Assembly: GCA_021797815.1 (NCBI GenBank)
Contig: JAJZYZ010000002.1
Location: forward strand, 65,256 to 118,496
Direction: 5' to 3'
Length of the DNA stretch: 53,241 bases
Origin: Bacillota bacterium
GTDB lineage: Bacteria > Bacillota > Sulfobacillia > Sulfobacillales > JAIMBI01
The translations under genes were made by a program, and so were the position numbers. The notes beneath the pieces were generated by a model, which had not been told where the DNA came from, did not search any database, and saw nothing but the letters and a program-made list of their open reading frames with translations. Of this stretch, positions 16,168-24,216 are shown one piece after another (the stretch's first letter is position 1; every line of letters starts with the position of its first letter).

Positions 16168-16244
16168 TGGTCGGAGAGACAGGATTCGAACCTGCGACCT
16201 CCTGCTCCCGAAGCAGGCGCGCTACCAAGCTGCGCTACTCCCCG
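16168..16244 (-). tRNA. tRNA-Pro (anticodon CGG)
   Basis: A 77-nt tRNA with encoded CCA. The acceptor stem CGGGGAG pairs with CTCTCCG (one G-U). The anticodon stem CTGCT/AGCAG encloses a loop carrying CGG, reading CCG. The T arm contains GGTTCGAATCC. It has its own promoter and terminator. Confidence 0.96.
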
Positions 16245-16256
16245 ACTTCGATATTG

Positions 16257-16285
16257 AGTATAGGTGTGGGCGAGTCCGGGGTCAA
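16257..16285 (-). promoter_or_regulatory. Promoter of tRNA-Pro
   Basis: Read leftward: TTGACC (16285-16280), a 17-nt spacer and TATACT (16262-16257), ending 12 nt before the tRNA. This is a near-consensus sigma-A promoter. Confidence 0.8.
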
Positions 16286-16448
16286 GGCACCATGCGTTAA
16301 GGCCGCCGGGTCCATGGCTTCATGGCAAATTGCCGGCGGATCCGCGAGCCCTTTGACGTGGGTCGGGCGCCGCCGGCAGGCGTCCGGACGGCCCTGGACA
16401 CTCTCGCCAGGATTTCACCGCGGTCACGGAGAGCTGTCCCCGCTGCGC

Positions 16449-16477
16449 TTGCGCACGCTTGCGGGGCGGGCGAGAAT
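16449..16477 (+). promoter_or_regulatory. Candidate promoter for the crotonase-murT-selB unit
   Basis: TTGCGC, a 17-nt spacer and GAGAAT lie 39 nt before the crotonase ATG. The -35 equals that of the tRNA-Leu promoter. The -10 is weak (4 of 6). Confidence 0.38.
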
Positions 16478-16515
16478 GACACACAGGGTTCTTAGCTAAA
16501 GGCAGGCGAGTCAGC

Positions 16516-17310
16516 ATGGAAGAACGATCCGACGCGACGATGGTGAGGCGTGATCGCCGTCACGCGGAAGCCGGCATTGAACGCGTGGTCCTCGCCCACC
16601 CCGTGCGGCGGAACGCCCTCTCCCGCGCGCTCCTGCAGGAGCTCGATGAGGTGCTCGCGGCCATCGAGGCGGAGGGTCGGGTGAAGGTGGTGATCCTGGC
16701 CGGCGAGGGACCGGCATTCAGCGCCGGTCATGACCTGCGTGAGCTCCGGTTCGGGGCGACCGACGAGGTCGCGGCGGTGTTTGACGCCTGCGCCGCGGTC
16801 ATGACCCGCATCCGCACGATGGCGGCCATCGTCGTGGCGGAGATTGAAGGAGTCGCCACGGCCGCCGGATGCCAGCTGGTGGCCACCGCCGATCTGGCCG
16901 TTGCCGGGGCGGATGCCCGCTTTGCGACCCCGGGGGTCAAGATTGGCTATTTCTGCACCACCCCCGGGGTCGCGCTCGGTCGCAGCGTCGGGCGTAAAGC
17001 CGCCCTCGAAATGCTTCTGACGGGTGACTTCGCCTCGGCCGACGAGGCACGGTCCATGGGCCTCATCAATGTCGTGGTGCCGCCGGGTAAGGCTGAGACG
17101 GAGGCATTTGCGCTGGCCGGACGGGTCGCGCGCCACGCGCGGGCTACCCTCGTGGCCGGCAAGCGAGATTTCTACCGCCAGCTCGAAATGCCGGAAGCTG
17201 AGGCGCTCCGCTTCGCCTCCGGAATCATGGTCGAGCAGGTGGCCAGGGATGAAGCACGGGAGGGCATGAGCGCTTTTCTTGAGAAGCGCGAGCCGGTGTG
17301 GCCCGACTGA
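16516..17310 (+). CDS. Enoyl-CoA hydratase/isomerase family protein, ECHDC3-like
   Basis: A 264-residue crotonase-fold protein. The oxyanion-hole segments are clear (FSAGHDLREL near 72 and EGVATAAGCQL near 115). The stretch YFCTTPGVALGRSVGRKAALEMLLTG matches the ECHDC3-like branch, where the two glutamates that activate water in true enoyl-CoA hydratases are absent. Its reaction may therefore differ (isomerase, hydrolase or non-catalytic). Its end overlaps the murT GTG start by 13 nt. Only a weak ribosome site precedes the ATG. Confidence 0.85.
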   Translation: MEERSDATMVRRDRRHAEAGIERVVLAHPVRRNALSRALLQELDEVLAAIEAEGRVKVVILAGEGPAFSAGHDLRELRFGATDEVAAVFDACAAVMTRIRTMAAIVVAEIEGVATAAGCQLVATADLAVAGADARFATPGVKIGYFCTTPGVALGRSVGRKAALEMLLTGDFASADEARSMGLINVVVPPGKAETEAFALAGRVARHARATLVAGKRDFYRQLEMPEAEALRFASGIMVEQVARDEAREGMSAFLEKREPVWPD

Positions 17311-18737
17311 CGGGCGGCGCGCGCGCGAGAAGAGTCGGGGGCCCGGGAGTGCTGCGAGCAATGGCGGCGCTTGTGGCGGGACGGCTGACGGGGTCGGTAA
17401 GCCGGCTCCTCGGCCACGGCGGCTCCTCCGTGCCGGGGGCGGTTGCGCGCCGCGTCGACCCCGCCCTCTTGCGAAAGCTTGGAGGAGGTCTCGAGAGCGG
17501 ATCGCTCCTTATTACCGGCACTAACGGGAAGACCACCTCCTCACTTTTGGTCGAGCAGATCCTGACGGCCGCCGGGCTCCGGGTGCTGAGAAACCGCAGC
17601 GGCGCTAACCTCATCGTGGGACTCACGGCCACCCTCATGCAGGCGGCGCGGCTCGATCTGTCCATCAAAGCCGACTGGGCGGTGCTGGAAACTGACGAGG
17701 CGTCGATACCGCGGGCCGTGGAGGAGGTCAGGCCCCGACTCCTGGCGGTGACGAACTTCTTTCGGGATCAGCTGGACCGCTATGGAGAGCTCACGAGCGC
17801 CGTGAAGCTGGTTGCGCGGGGGGCGGCCGCGCTTTCGCCGGCCGCGATGCTGGTCTTGAACGCGGACGATCCGCACGCCGCCAGCCTCGGTCGGGAGGCA
17901 CGGGGCCCGGTGGTGTACTTTGGCCTCGGCTCACCGGATCTGGCCCTCGACGCCGGGGCCGAGACCCTGGACGCGCGTTTCTGCCCGATCTGCGGCGAGG
18001 AACTTTCCTATTCGCTCCGGTTCTACGCACACCTCGGACACTACATCTGTCCCGGCTGTGGGTTTGCCCGGCCGCGGCCCACGGTGGAGGCGGTGGACGT
18101 TGTCCGCGAGGGCCCCTCGGTCCGGCGGGTCCGCCTGCTGGTGGACGGCGCGCCGACGGAGGTAACCCTCAGTCTCCCCGGCACCTACAATATCTACAAC
18201 GCGGTCCTGGCCGCGGCTGTGGCCCACGGGCTCGGTGTCGGCACCGAGGCTGTGGTCGAGGGGCTTCGGACAAGCCGGGGAGCGTTTGGCCGCATGGAGA
18301 CCGTGAGCTTTCGCGGGCGAGAACTGCGACTGGCGTTGGTGAAAAACCCGACCGGATTCAACCAGGTGCTGCGGGCGGTGGCCGAAGACCCCCGGCCCAA
18401 GATGGTAATGATCGCGATCAATGACCGGTACGCGGATGGCCGCGATGTGTCTTGGCTGTGGGACGTCGACCTGGAGTCCATGGCCTCGGTGATGGGCGCC
18501 GTTCAGTGGGTGGCCGCGGGTACGCGGGCGGCAGATATGGCCGTGCGGCTGAAGTACGCGGGCATCCACCCAACACTCATCCGCACCGTGGGGACGCATG
18601 CCGAGGACGCGCTGCAGGCCCTGATGGAGGAGTCGACCCCGCCGCTGTGCTACGTGCTCCCGACGTACACCGCTATGATGGAATTGCGGGGGGCGTTGGA
18701 GCGCCAGGGGCTCGTGTCCTCCTTCGTCGAGGGGTGA
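17298..18737 (+). CDS. murT: Lipid II isoglutaminyl synthase subunit MurT
   Basis: A Mur-ligase-like protein of up to 479 residues. With GatD, MurT amidates the D-Glu of lipid II. The P-loop is LITGTNGKTT (about 71-80), the acidic motif ETDEASIP follows, a four-Cys zinc ribbon (CPICG and CPGCG, about 232-256) interrupts the central domain, and the C-terminal DUF1727 domain contains KNPTGFNQVL and NDRYADGRD. The start is uncertain: GTG 17298 gives overlap with the crotonase gene, and ATG 17361 gives a family-like N-terminus (MAALVAGRLTG). No gatD lies next to it, although the two are normally paired. Confidence 0.9.
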   Translation: MARLTGGARARRVGGPGVLRAMAALVAGRLTGSVSRLLGHGGSSVPGAVARRVDPALLRKLGGGLESGSLLITGTNGKTTSSLLVEQILTAAGLRVLRNRSGANLIVGLTATLMQAARLDLSIKADWAVLETDEASIPRAVEEVRPRLLAVTNFFRDQLDRYGELTSAVKLVARGAAALSPAAMLVLNADDPHAASLGREARGPVVYFGLGSPDLALDAGAETLDARFCPICGEELSYSLRFYAHLGHYICPGCGFARPRPTVEAVDVVREGPSVRRVRLLVDGAPTEVTLSLPGTYNIYNAVLAAAVAHGLGVGTEAVVEGLRTSRGAFGRMETVSFRGRELRLALVKNPTGFNQVLRAVAEDPRPKMVMIAINDRYADGRDVSWLWDVDLESMASVMGAVQWVAAGTRAADMAVRLKYAGIHPTLIRTVGTHAEDALQALMEESTPPLCYVLPTYTAMMELRGALERQGLVSSFVEG

Positions 18738-18752
18738 AAGCGAGGTTTTTCT

Positions 18753-20630
18753 GTGCGGCCGGTGGTGATTGGGACGGCGGGTCACATCGATCACGGCAAG
18801 ACCACTCTCGTACGCGCCATCACCGGGCTGGACACCGATCGGCTGCCCGAGGAACGGGCGCGCGGCATCTCCATCGACCTGGGATTCGCCCCGTTCGTCC
18901 TGCCCTCCGGTCGGCGGGCGGCCTTCGTGGACGTACCGGGTCATGAGCGCTTTGTCCGGAACATGGTGGCCGGCGTCCACGGCATGGACGCCGTCATTCT
19001 GGTGGTGGCCGCCGATGAGGGCGTCATGCCGCAAACGGCGGAACATCTGAACATCCTGACCCTCCTCGGGGTGCATCAGGGTCTTACCGCGCTTACGAAA
19101 GTGGACCTGGTCGAGCCAGAATGGCGCGAGCTGGTGGAGGAGGATCTTCGCACCCGGCTCAGGGGCACGTTTCTTGCCGAGGCGCCTATCATGCCGGTGA
19201 GCGGGGTGACCCGGGAGGGAGTCGACGCGCTACTATCAGCTCTCGACCGGATGTTGGAGGGTGTCGTCCCACGTGATGAGAGGGGGACGCCACGCCTGCC
19301 GGTCGACCGCGTTTTCACCGTGCGGGGGTTTGGGACCGTGGTTACGGGGACGCTCACAGCCGGCGTCCTGCGCCTCGACGACCCCGTTGAACTGGCCCCG
19401 GAGGGCGTCGAGGCGCGGGTGCGCGGTCTGGAAGTTCACGGCGAGCGGGTCGAGGAGGCCCGCGCCGGTCAACGGGTAGCGGTGAACCTTGGGGGCATCA
19501 ACCGTGCACAGGCTCGCCGGGGACAGGTGGTGACCCGGCCGGGAACGCTCAAGGGGGCGGAGGTGGCCCAGCTCGAGGTGAGTCTCCTGACCGGCGCGCC
19601 GAGTTTGAAGCATCGCGCGCCGGTTCACGTCCACGCCGGTACCGACGAGGCGGTCGGGCGCCTTTACTGGTACGACCGGACGGCTCTCGAGGCGGGACAG
19701 ACCGCCTTCGGCGAACTCCGGCTGCAACGACCGCTCGTGCTGGCGCGGGCCGACCGGGTGCTGCTGCGTTCCTATTCTCCCGTAACCACGATCGGGGGAG
19801 CTAGCGTCGTCGAGATCCATCGTCATCATCGACGGCGGGAGCCGGGACTCATCGACCAGTTGACGCGTCTGGCCAAGGCCGACCCTGTCGATCTGGCGCG
19901 GCGCCGCATCGAGGAGGCGGCGGCGCCAGTCGCCTTCGAGACGCTGGCCCATGAGGCTGACATTCCCGTGGCCGTTCTGCGCGAGGCCCTGGCGGGCGAC
20001 GCCGATGTCCTGGTGCTGGAGGGGCGCATGGCTCTTGCACGAAGGGCGGCGGAACGTACCAGCGAGGCCGTGAAGGGCCAGGTGTTAGAGTTTCAGGCGG
20101 CTCATCCCCTCCGGCCCGGACTGCCGCGAGAGACGCTGAAGCCGTTGGCGCGGGACTGGGACCCTCGCATCTGGGCACAGTTCCTGGGCGGACAGGAAGG
20201 GCTCGTGGTGGAGGGGGACTCCGTGCATACGCGCGGTTTCGCGCCACATGCATCCCCGATGCAGCTCCGGGCCGAAGAGACGGTCGCGGCCCGCCTGGAG
20301 GCGGCCGGCCTATCGCCGCCCCCTATCGAGACGCTGGTAGCGGAGGCCGGCGTCGGAGAGACAGACGCGGGAGACTTCCTGGCCTGGCTCGCGGGCCGCG
20401 GCCGCGTCACGCGCATCGACGAGCACCTGTATGTGAGCGCTGCGGCTTTTGACGAGGCTATTACACGGGTCCGAGAGGCCCTGGCGCGCGAGGGGCCGCT
20501 CGGTACGTCCAGCCTGCGGGAGGTGCTGGGAGTCAGCCGGAAGTACGCGGTGCCCCTTCTTGAACGCATGGACCAACTTCGTGTCACGCGGCGGATGGGC
20601 GACACACGCACGTTGGGGGGAGCGTCGTGA
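18753..20630 (+). CDS. selB: Selenocysteine-specific elongation factor SelB
   Basis: A 625-residue translational GTPase that delivers Sec-tRNA to in-frame UGA codons. The G domain has GHIDHGKT (10-17), the switch DLGFAPF, DVPGH and TKVD. Domains II and III follow ([18 protein letters not shown]), then a C-terminal array of winged helices, the last ending in the family-typical [13 protein letters not shown]...[10 protein letters not shown]. The GTG start has GCGAGG 7 nt upstream. Full length and intact motifs suggest a functional selenocysteine pathway, but selA, selC and selD are not in the window. Confidence 0.93.
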   Translation: MRPVVIGTAGHIDHGKTTLVRAITGLDTDRLPEERARGISIDLGFAPFVLPSGRRAAFVDVPGHERFVRNMVAGVHGMDAVILVVAADEGVMPQTAEHLNILTLLGVHQGLTALTKVDLVEPEWRELVEEDLRTRLRGTFLAEAPIMPVSGVTREGVDALLSALDRMLEGVVPRDERGTPRLPVDRVFTVRGFGTVVTGTLTAGVLRLDDPVELAPEGVEARVRGLEVHGERVEEARAGQRVAVNLGGINRAQARRGQVVTRPGTLKGAEVAQLEVSLLTGAPSLKHRAPVHVHAGTDEAVGRLYWYDRTALEAGQTAFGELRLQRPLVLARADRVLLRSYSPVTTIGGASVVEIHRHHRRREPGLIDQLTRLAKADPVDLARRRIEEAAAPVAFETLAHEADIPVAVLREALAGDADVLVLEGRMALARRAAERTSEAVKGQVLEFQAAHPLRPGLPRETLKPLARDWDPRIWAQFLGGQEGLVVEGDSVHTRGFAPHASPMQLRAEETVAARLEAAGLSPPPIETLVAEAGVGETDAGDFLAWLAGRGRVTRIDEHLYVSAAAFDEAITRVREALAREGPLGTSSLREVLGVSRKYAVPLLERMDQLRVTRRMGDTRTLGGAS

Positions 20631-21337
20631 TTGGTACCCGCATCGAGGTAGCGTGGGCCAAGATGCCCAAAGGCGCGCTCGGGGAGAGCGGCGACAGTAT
20701 CGAATTGGTGGAGCGCCCGCTGGGCGGCGTGTCCCTGGTGCTGGCCGATGGTCAGGGCTCTGGCCCGGCGGCCCGGCGTATCAGCCGCATGGTGGCCATG
20801 AAGGCTATCGGACTCGTGGCGGATGGAAGCCGGGACGGGGCGGTTGCGCGCGCGGTGCAAGACATGCTCTACACGGCGCGCGAAGGCCGCGTCACCTCAA
20901 CCTTGACCATTTTGTCGGTCGACCTCTCTACCCGGACGGCCGTCATCGCGCGAAACTCGTCGTGTCCCGTGGTCGTGCGCCAGGAGGCGGCCATCTTCCG
21001 GCTAGAGGGCCATGCCGAGGCCATCGGCACCTACCGGCGGACGCGGCCCGCCATGACCGAACTGCCGCTCACCTCCGGGACCGTGCTGGCGACGTTTTCC
21101 GACGGGATCATCCACGCCGGCCGCCGGGTGGGCAAGAGCCTTCCCTGGGAGACACTGGATGAGGAGCTCCGCGGCCTGGACGCGGTCCATCTCGGCGTTT
21201 GGGTGCAGTCGGTCCTGGACCGGGCGGTGACGCTCGATGGCGGACGCCCCCAAGACGACATGAGCGTGATGGCTCTCGCGGTGATGGAAGACGACCGCCC
21301 GCCCCTCCGCTGGCTCCGGGCCAGCATTCCCACCTGA
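20627..21337 (+). CDS. SpoIIE-like PP2C-family phosphatase
   Basis: A 236-residue stand-alone PPM/SpoIIE phosphatase domain, probably metal-dependent toward phosphoserine/threonine. Metal-binding motifs are LADGQGSGPAA (first Asp-Gly), ATFSDGI and DDMSVMAL (Asp-Asp pair). It has no TM helix or sensor domain, unlike SpoIIE proper, so a free-standing regulator such as an anti-anti-sigma phosphatase or RsbX-like protein is plausible. It overlaps selB by GTGA and the next gene by TGATG, implying coupling. Partner unknown. Confidence 0.82.
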   Translation: MIGTRIEVAWAKMPKGALGESGDSIELVERPLGGVSLVLADGQGSGPAARRISRMVAMKAIGLVADGSRDGAVARAVQDMLYTAREGRVTSTLTILSVDLSTRTAVIARNSSCPVVVRQEAAIFRLEGHAEAIGTYRRTRPAMTELPLTSGTVLATFSDGIIHAGRRVGKSLPWETLDEELRGLDAVHLGVWVQSVLDRAVTLDGGRPQDDMSVMALAVMEDDRPPLRWLRASIPT

Positions 21338-21699
21338 TGCGCCCCCTGGTGGTAGTCGGCCCCTGTGCGGCCGGGAAGACAACGCTCGTCGAGGGGCTTG
21401 TGGCCCTCGGGGTAGACGCGCGGGCGGTGGCCCAGGAACATTCTGCCATCCCCAACCTCTTTTGTCGGAATGTCCCGGACGATGCCGTTCTGGTCTATCT
21501 TACGGCCGACTATCGAGTTCTCCATGGGAGACGGCCCCACTCGAGCGGCCGTCCGCAATACGCGGCGGAACGGCCGCGCCTCGAATCCGCCCGCGCCGCC
21601 GCTGATCTTCTGCTGCACACGGACGGCGTCGGGATTGAAGAGGTGCGCGCGCGGGTGCTGACGTGGCTCGAGGAGCTTTCGACCCGCAAGCCGGGATGA
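21337..21699 (+). CDS. Small P-loop NTPase-like protein, unknown function
   Basis: 120 residues opening with a Walker A (GPCAAGKTTL, 8-17), as in nucleotide or shikimate kinases. The rest is short: a QEHSAIP segment, a strand resembling Walker B (DDAVLVYLTAD), an Arg-rich stretch and a C-terminal helix. There is no obvious lid domain. It overlaps the phosphatase gene by TGATG, so the two are likely made together. A small-molecule or nucleotide kinase is possible but unproven. Confidence 0.7.
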   Translation: MRPLVVVGPCAAGKTTLVEGLVALGVDARAVAQEHSAIPNLFCRNVPDDAVLVYLTADYRVLHGRRPHSSGRPQYAAERPRLESARAAADLLLHTDGVGIEEVRARVLTWLEELSTRKPG

Positions 21700-21717
21700 G
21701 AGTGCACGCAGGTTCAT

Positions 21718-21747
21718 TTGACCGCCGTTTTTGGGCCGGTCTATAAT
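21718..21747 (+). promoter_or_regulatory. Promoter of secDF and probably the following genes
   Basis: TTGACC (21718-21723), an 18-nt spacer and TATAAT (21742-21747) lie 31 nt before the secD ATG. The TTG of the -35 box is in frame with secD and could be mistaken for a start codon. Confidence 0.78.
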
Positions 21748-21777
21748 CGGACGACATTTCGGGGAGCGTGGAGCGGT

Positions 21778-23004
21778 ATGCGAAGAAGAGCCCGCACCTG
21801 GTTTCTGGTCATCTTCATCGTGCTCGCCATGGGCGGCTTCTATTTCGTGCACGTGAACCCCATTACGAGTCATCTCCACTACGGCCTCGATTTTCGGGGC
21901 GGGGTGGAGGTCGAGTACCAGGCGCATCCCGGTCCCGGACAGGTGCTGAACTCCGCGACCATGCAGCGCTTGCTGACGCTCATTCAAGAGCGGGCCAACA
22001 AGCTCGGGGTGAGTGAGCCGGTCATTGCCCAGGTAGGCTCGAACCGGATTATGGTCCAGCTGGCGGGCATCAAGAGCCAGGAGCAGGCCCTGCACTATCT
22101 CGGGGAAACCGCCTCGCTTGAGATCAAGGACCCGACCGGCAAGCACGTGCTGCTCACGGGGGCCGACCTGTCGTCGGCCACAGCCGAAATTGACCAGACC
22201 CAGGCCGGCAGCCCCTATATCATTGCGCTCACCTTCAATGCGAAGGGCACCAAAGCGTTTGCTTCGGCCAGCCAGACGTATCTGGGCCAGCGGCTGCCGA
22301 TCTATCTGAACGGGAAGCTCCTGGAGGCGCCCACGGTCAAGAACGTCATCACCAATGGTCAGGCGATCCTCTCCGGTGGCTTTCCGACACTGAAATCGGC
22401 CGAGACCATGGCCCTCCTCCTGCAGTCAGGGGCGCTGCCCGTGAACTTGAAGGTGCTGGACGTCCGCACGGTGTCGGCCACGTTGGGTCAGGCCTCGGTT
22501 CAGGCGAGCAAGCTCGCCGCGGCCCTCGCGCTCCTGCTCATCGGCATCTTCATGGTGGTCTGGTACCGGCTCGCGGGGCTCCTGGCGGATGTGGCGCTCT
22601 TTGTCTACATGTTCTTCATGCTGGGCGCGCTCTGGGCCCTGCACGCCACCATTACCCTGCCGGGGGTCGCCGGCATGATCCTGTCAGCCGGCATGGCGGT
22701 GGACGCGAACGTCATTATCTTCTCCCGGGTGCGCGAGGAGATGGAGGCCGGCAAGAGTCCGCGGGCCTCGGTGGAGCAGGGCTTCCGTCACGCGATCCGG
22801 GCCATCATCGACTCCAATGCCACTACGTTTCTGGCCGGGCTCCTGCTGTTCGTGCTGGGATCCGGCGAGGTGAAGGGGTTTGCCATTACCTTGATGGTCG
22901 GCATCGTCATCTCGTTCGCCACGGCCGTATTCGTCACCCGCGAATTTATCCGGCTGGCGGCCGACGCCGGCTGGGCGCGTGTGCGCACCATTTTTGTGGG
23001 CTAG
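21778..23004 (+). CDS. secD: Protein translocase subunit SecD
   Basis: A 408-residue SecD that uses the proton motive force to pull translocating proteins outward. TM1 lies near 9-27 (FLVIFIVLAMGGFYFV), followed by the signature YGLDFRGGVEVEYQ, a shortened outside domain and five C-terminal TM helices with GMAVDANVIIFSRVREE. It is shorter than proteobacterial SecD, as usual for Firmicutes. The ATG at 21778 has GGAG just upstream. It is followed 14 nt later by secF. Confidence 0.95.
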   Translation: MRRRARTWFLVIFIVLAMGGFYFVHVNPITSHLHYGLDFRGGVEVEYQAHPGPGQVLNSATMQRLLTLIQERANKLGVSEPVIAQVGSNRIMVQLAGIKSQEQALHYLGETASLEIKDPTGKHVLLTGADLSSATAEIDQTQAGSPYIIALTFNAKGTKAFASASQTYLGQRLPIYLNGKLLEAPTVKNVITNGQAILSGGFPTLKSAETMALLLQSGALPVNLKVLDVRTVSATLGQASVQASKLAAALALLLIGIFMVVWYRLAGLLADVALFVYMFFMLGALWALHATITLPGVAGMILSAGMAVDANVIIFSRVREEMEAGKSPRASVEQGFRHAIRAIIDSNATTFLAGLLLFVLGSGEVKGFAITLMVGIVISFATAVFVTREFIRLAADAGWARVRTIFVG

Positions 23005-23018
23005 CGGGGAGGCCATCG

Positions 23019-23906
23019 ATGCATTTTCATTTCGACTTTGCCCGGCACTGGAAGCTCTGGTTCGCGTTCTCCGGCACGCTGGTTGTGATTGCCATCCTAG
23101 CCCTGACCCTGCGGGGGCTTAACTATGGCATTGACTTCACGGGCGGCACGCAGATGGATCTCCGTTTCACGCACGCCGTGACCAGCCAGGCCATCAGCCG
23201 CACGCTTGACGCTCAGCGTCTCGGGAACTCGACCGTGGTCTTCATCGGATCGGGGCATAAAGAGGCTCTCATTACCACGCCCACGATATCGGAGACCGAG
23301 CGGACCAGTCTTCTCCGTACGATGCGGACCAAGGTGGCGCCCTTTACGGAGGTGTCCACGAGCCGGGTCTCGTCCATCATCGGACAGCAGACGGAGCGCA
23401 CGGCGCTCCTGGCCGTGCTGCTGGCCACGGTCGGCATTATTCTCTACATCGCGATCCGGTTCGAGTTTCGCTTTGCCATGGCGGCCATTATCGCCCTCAT
23501 CCACGATGTGCTCATCACGGTGGGTCTCATCGCGCTCATTCACATCAGTCTGTCCGAGTACTTCGTCATGGCGGTGCTTACGATCTTCGGGTATTCCGTC
23601 AACGACACCATCATCATCTTCGACCGCATCCGGGAGAATCTCCAGCGCCAGCAGAGGAAAGAACCGCTGGAAGATCTGGTGAACCGGAGCCTGAATCAGG
23701 TGCTGGTGCGGTCCATCAACACATCCAGCACCGTTCTGCTGGCGCTGGCCGCCATCCTCATCTTCGGCGGGTCCAGCATCAAGGACTTTGCATCCACCAT
23801 GCTGATCGGCGTGTTTCTCGGCACCTACTCGTCCATCTTCATCGCAAGCCCCATCTGGCTTCTGTGGCGGCAGCGCCGCCCTGGACCGCGGGCTCGAGCC
23901 GCCTGA
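23019..23906 (+). CDS. secF: Protein translocase subunit SecF
   Basis: A 295-residue partner of SecD. TM1 is at about 11-29, then the signature YGIDFTGGTQMDLRF, a short outside domain and the C-terminal helices with GYSVNDTIIIFDRIREN and the final SSIFIASPIWLLW. GGGGAGG lies 6 nt before the ATG. secD and secF are separate here rather than fused as in Bacillus. Confidence 0.95.
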   Translation: MHFHFDFARHWKLWFAFSGTLVVIAILALTLRGLNYGIDFTGGTQMDLRFTHAVTSQAISRTLDAQRLGNSTVVFIGSGHKEALITTPTISETERTSLLRTMRTKVAPFTEVSTSRVSSIIGQQTERTALLAVLLATVGIILYIAIRFEFRFAMAAIIALIHDVLITVGLIALIHISLSEYFVMAVLTIFGYSVNDTIIIFDRIRENLQRQQRKEPLEDLVNRSLNQVLVRSINTSSTVLLALAAILIFGGSSIKDFASTMLIGVFLGTYSSIFIASPIWLLWRQRRPGPRARAA

Positions 23907-24216
23907 GGATACGTGGCACCGGATGGCGCAGCGGGATCGGGATGGGCCGTCGGGCGGCGCGTCCGCGCTTGACCCAGAGCAGGACATCAGGTGGCGGAAC
24001 GGCGGTGCGCGGTCCAGGCGGTCAGCGAATGCCACGGCGCCCGCGTCATCTGGCGCACCTTGTCGCTGCACCCGGGTCGACTCTTTTTGAAGCTGGTCGT
24101 TCCTGCCTTTCCCATGCCCCAGCAGCGTCGGGGGGTGCGCTTCTGCATGTTAGACTCGACTCGGGAGGCATCACCTTTCGCACCAATCTTCTCCTGTCCA
24201 TGAAGGGGCCCGCCTC
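23907..24216. other. Intergenic stretch before recJ
   Basis: About 310 nt with no credible gene. A possible extended -10 (TG-T-TAGACT, 24148-24156) about 60 nt before recJ could start the recJ-apt-rel-dtd-hisS transcript. No -35 or terminator hairpin was seen. Confidence 0.4.

Noticed and set aside
21718-21777. TTG at 21718 as start of secD
   Set aside because: This TTG is the -35 box of a TTGACC-18-TATAAT promoter; the ATG at 21778 has GGAG upstream and gives a normal SecD N-terminus.
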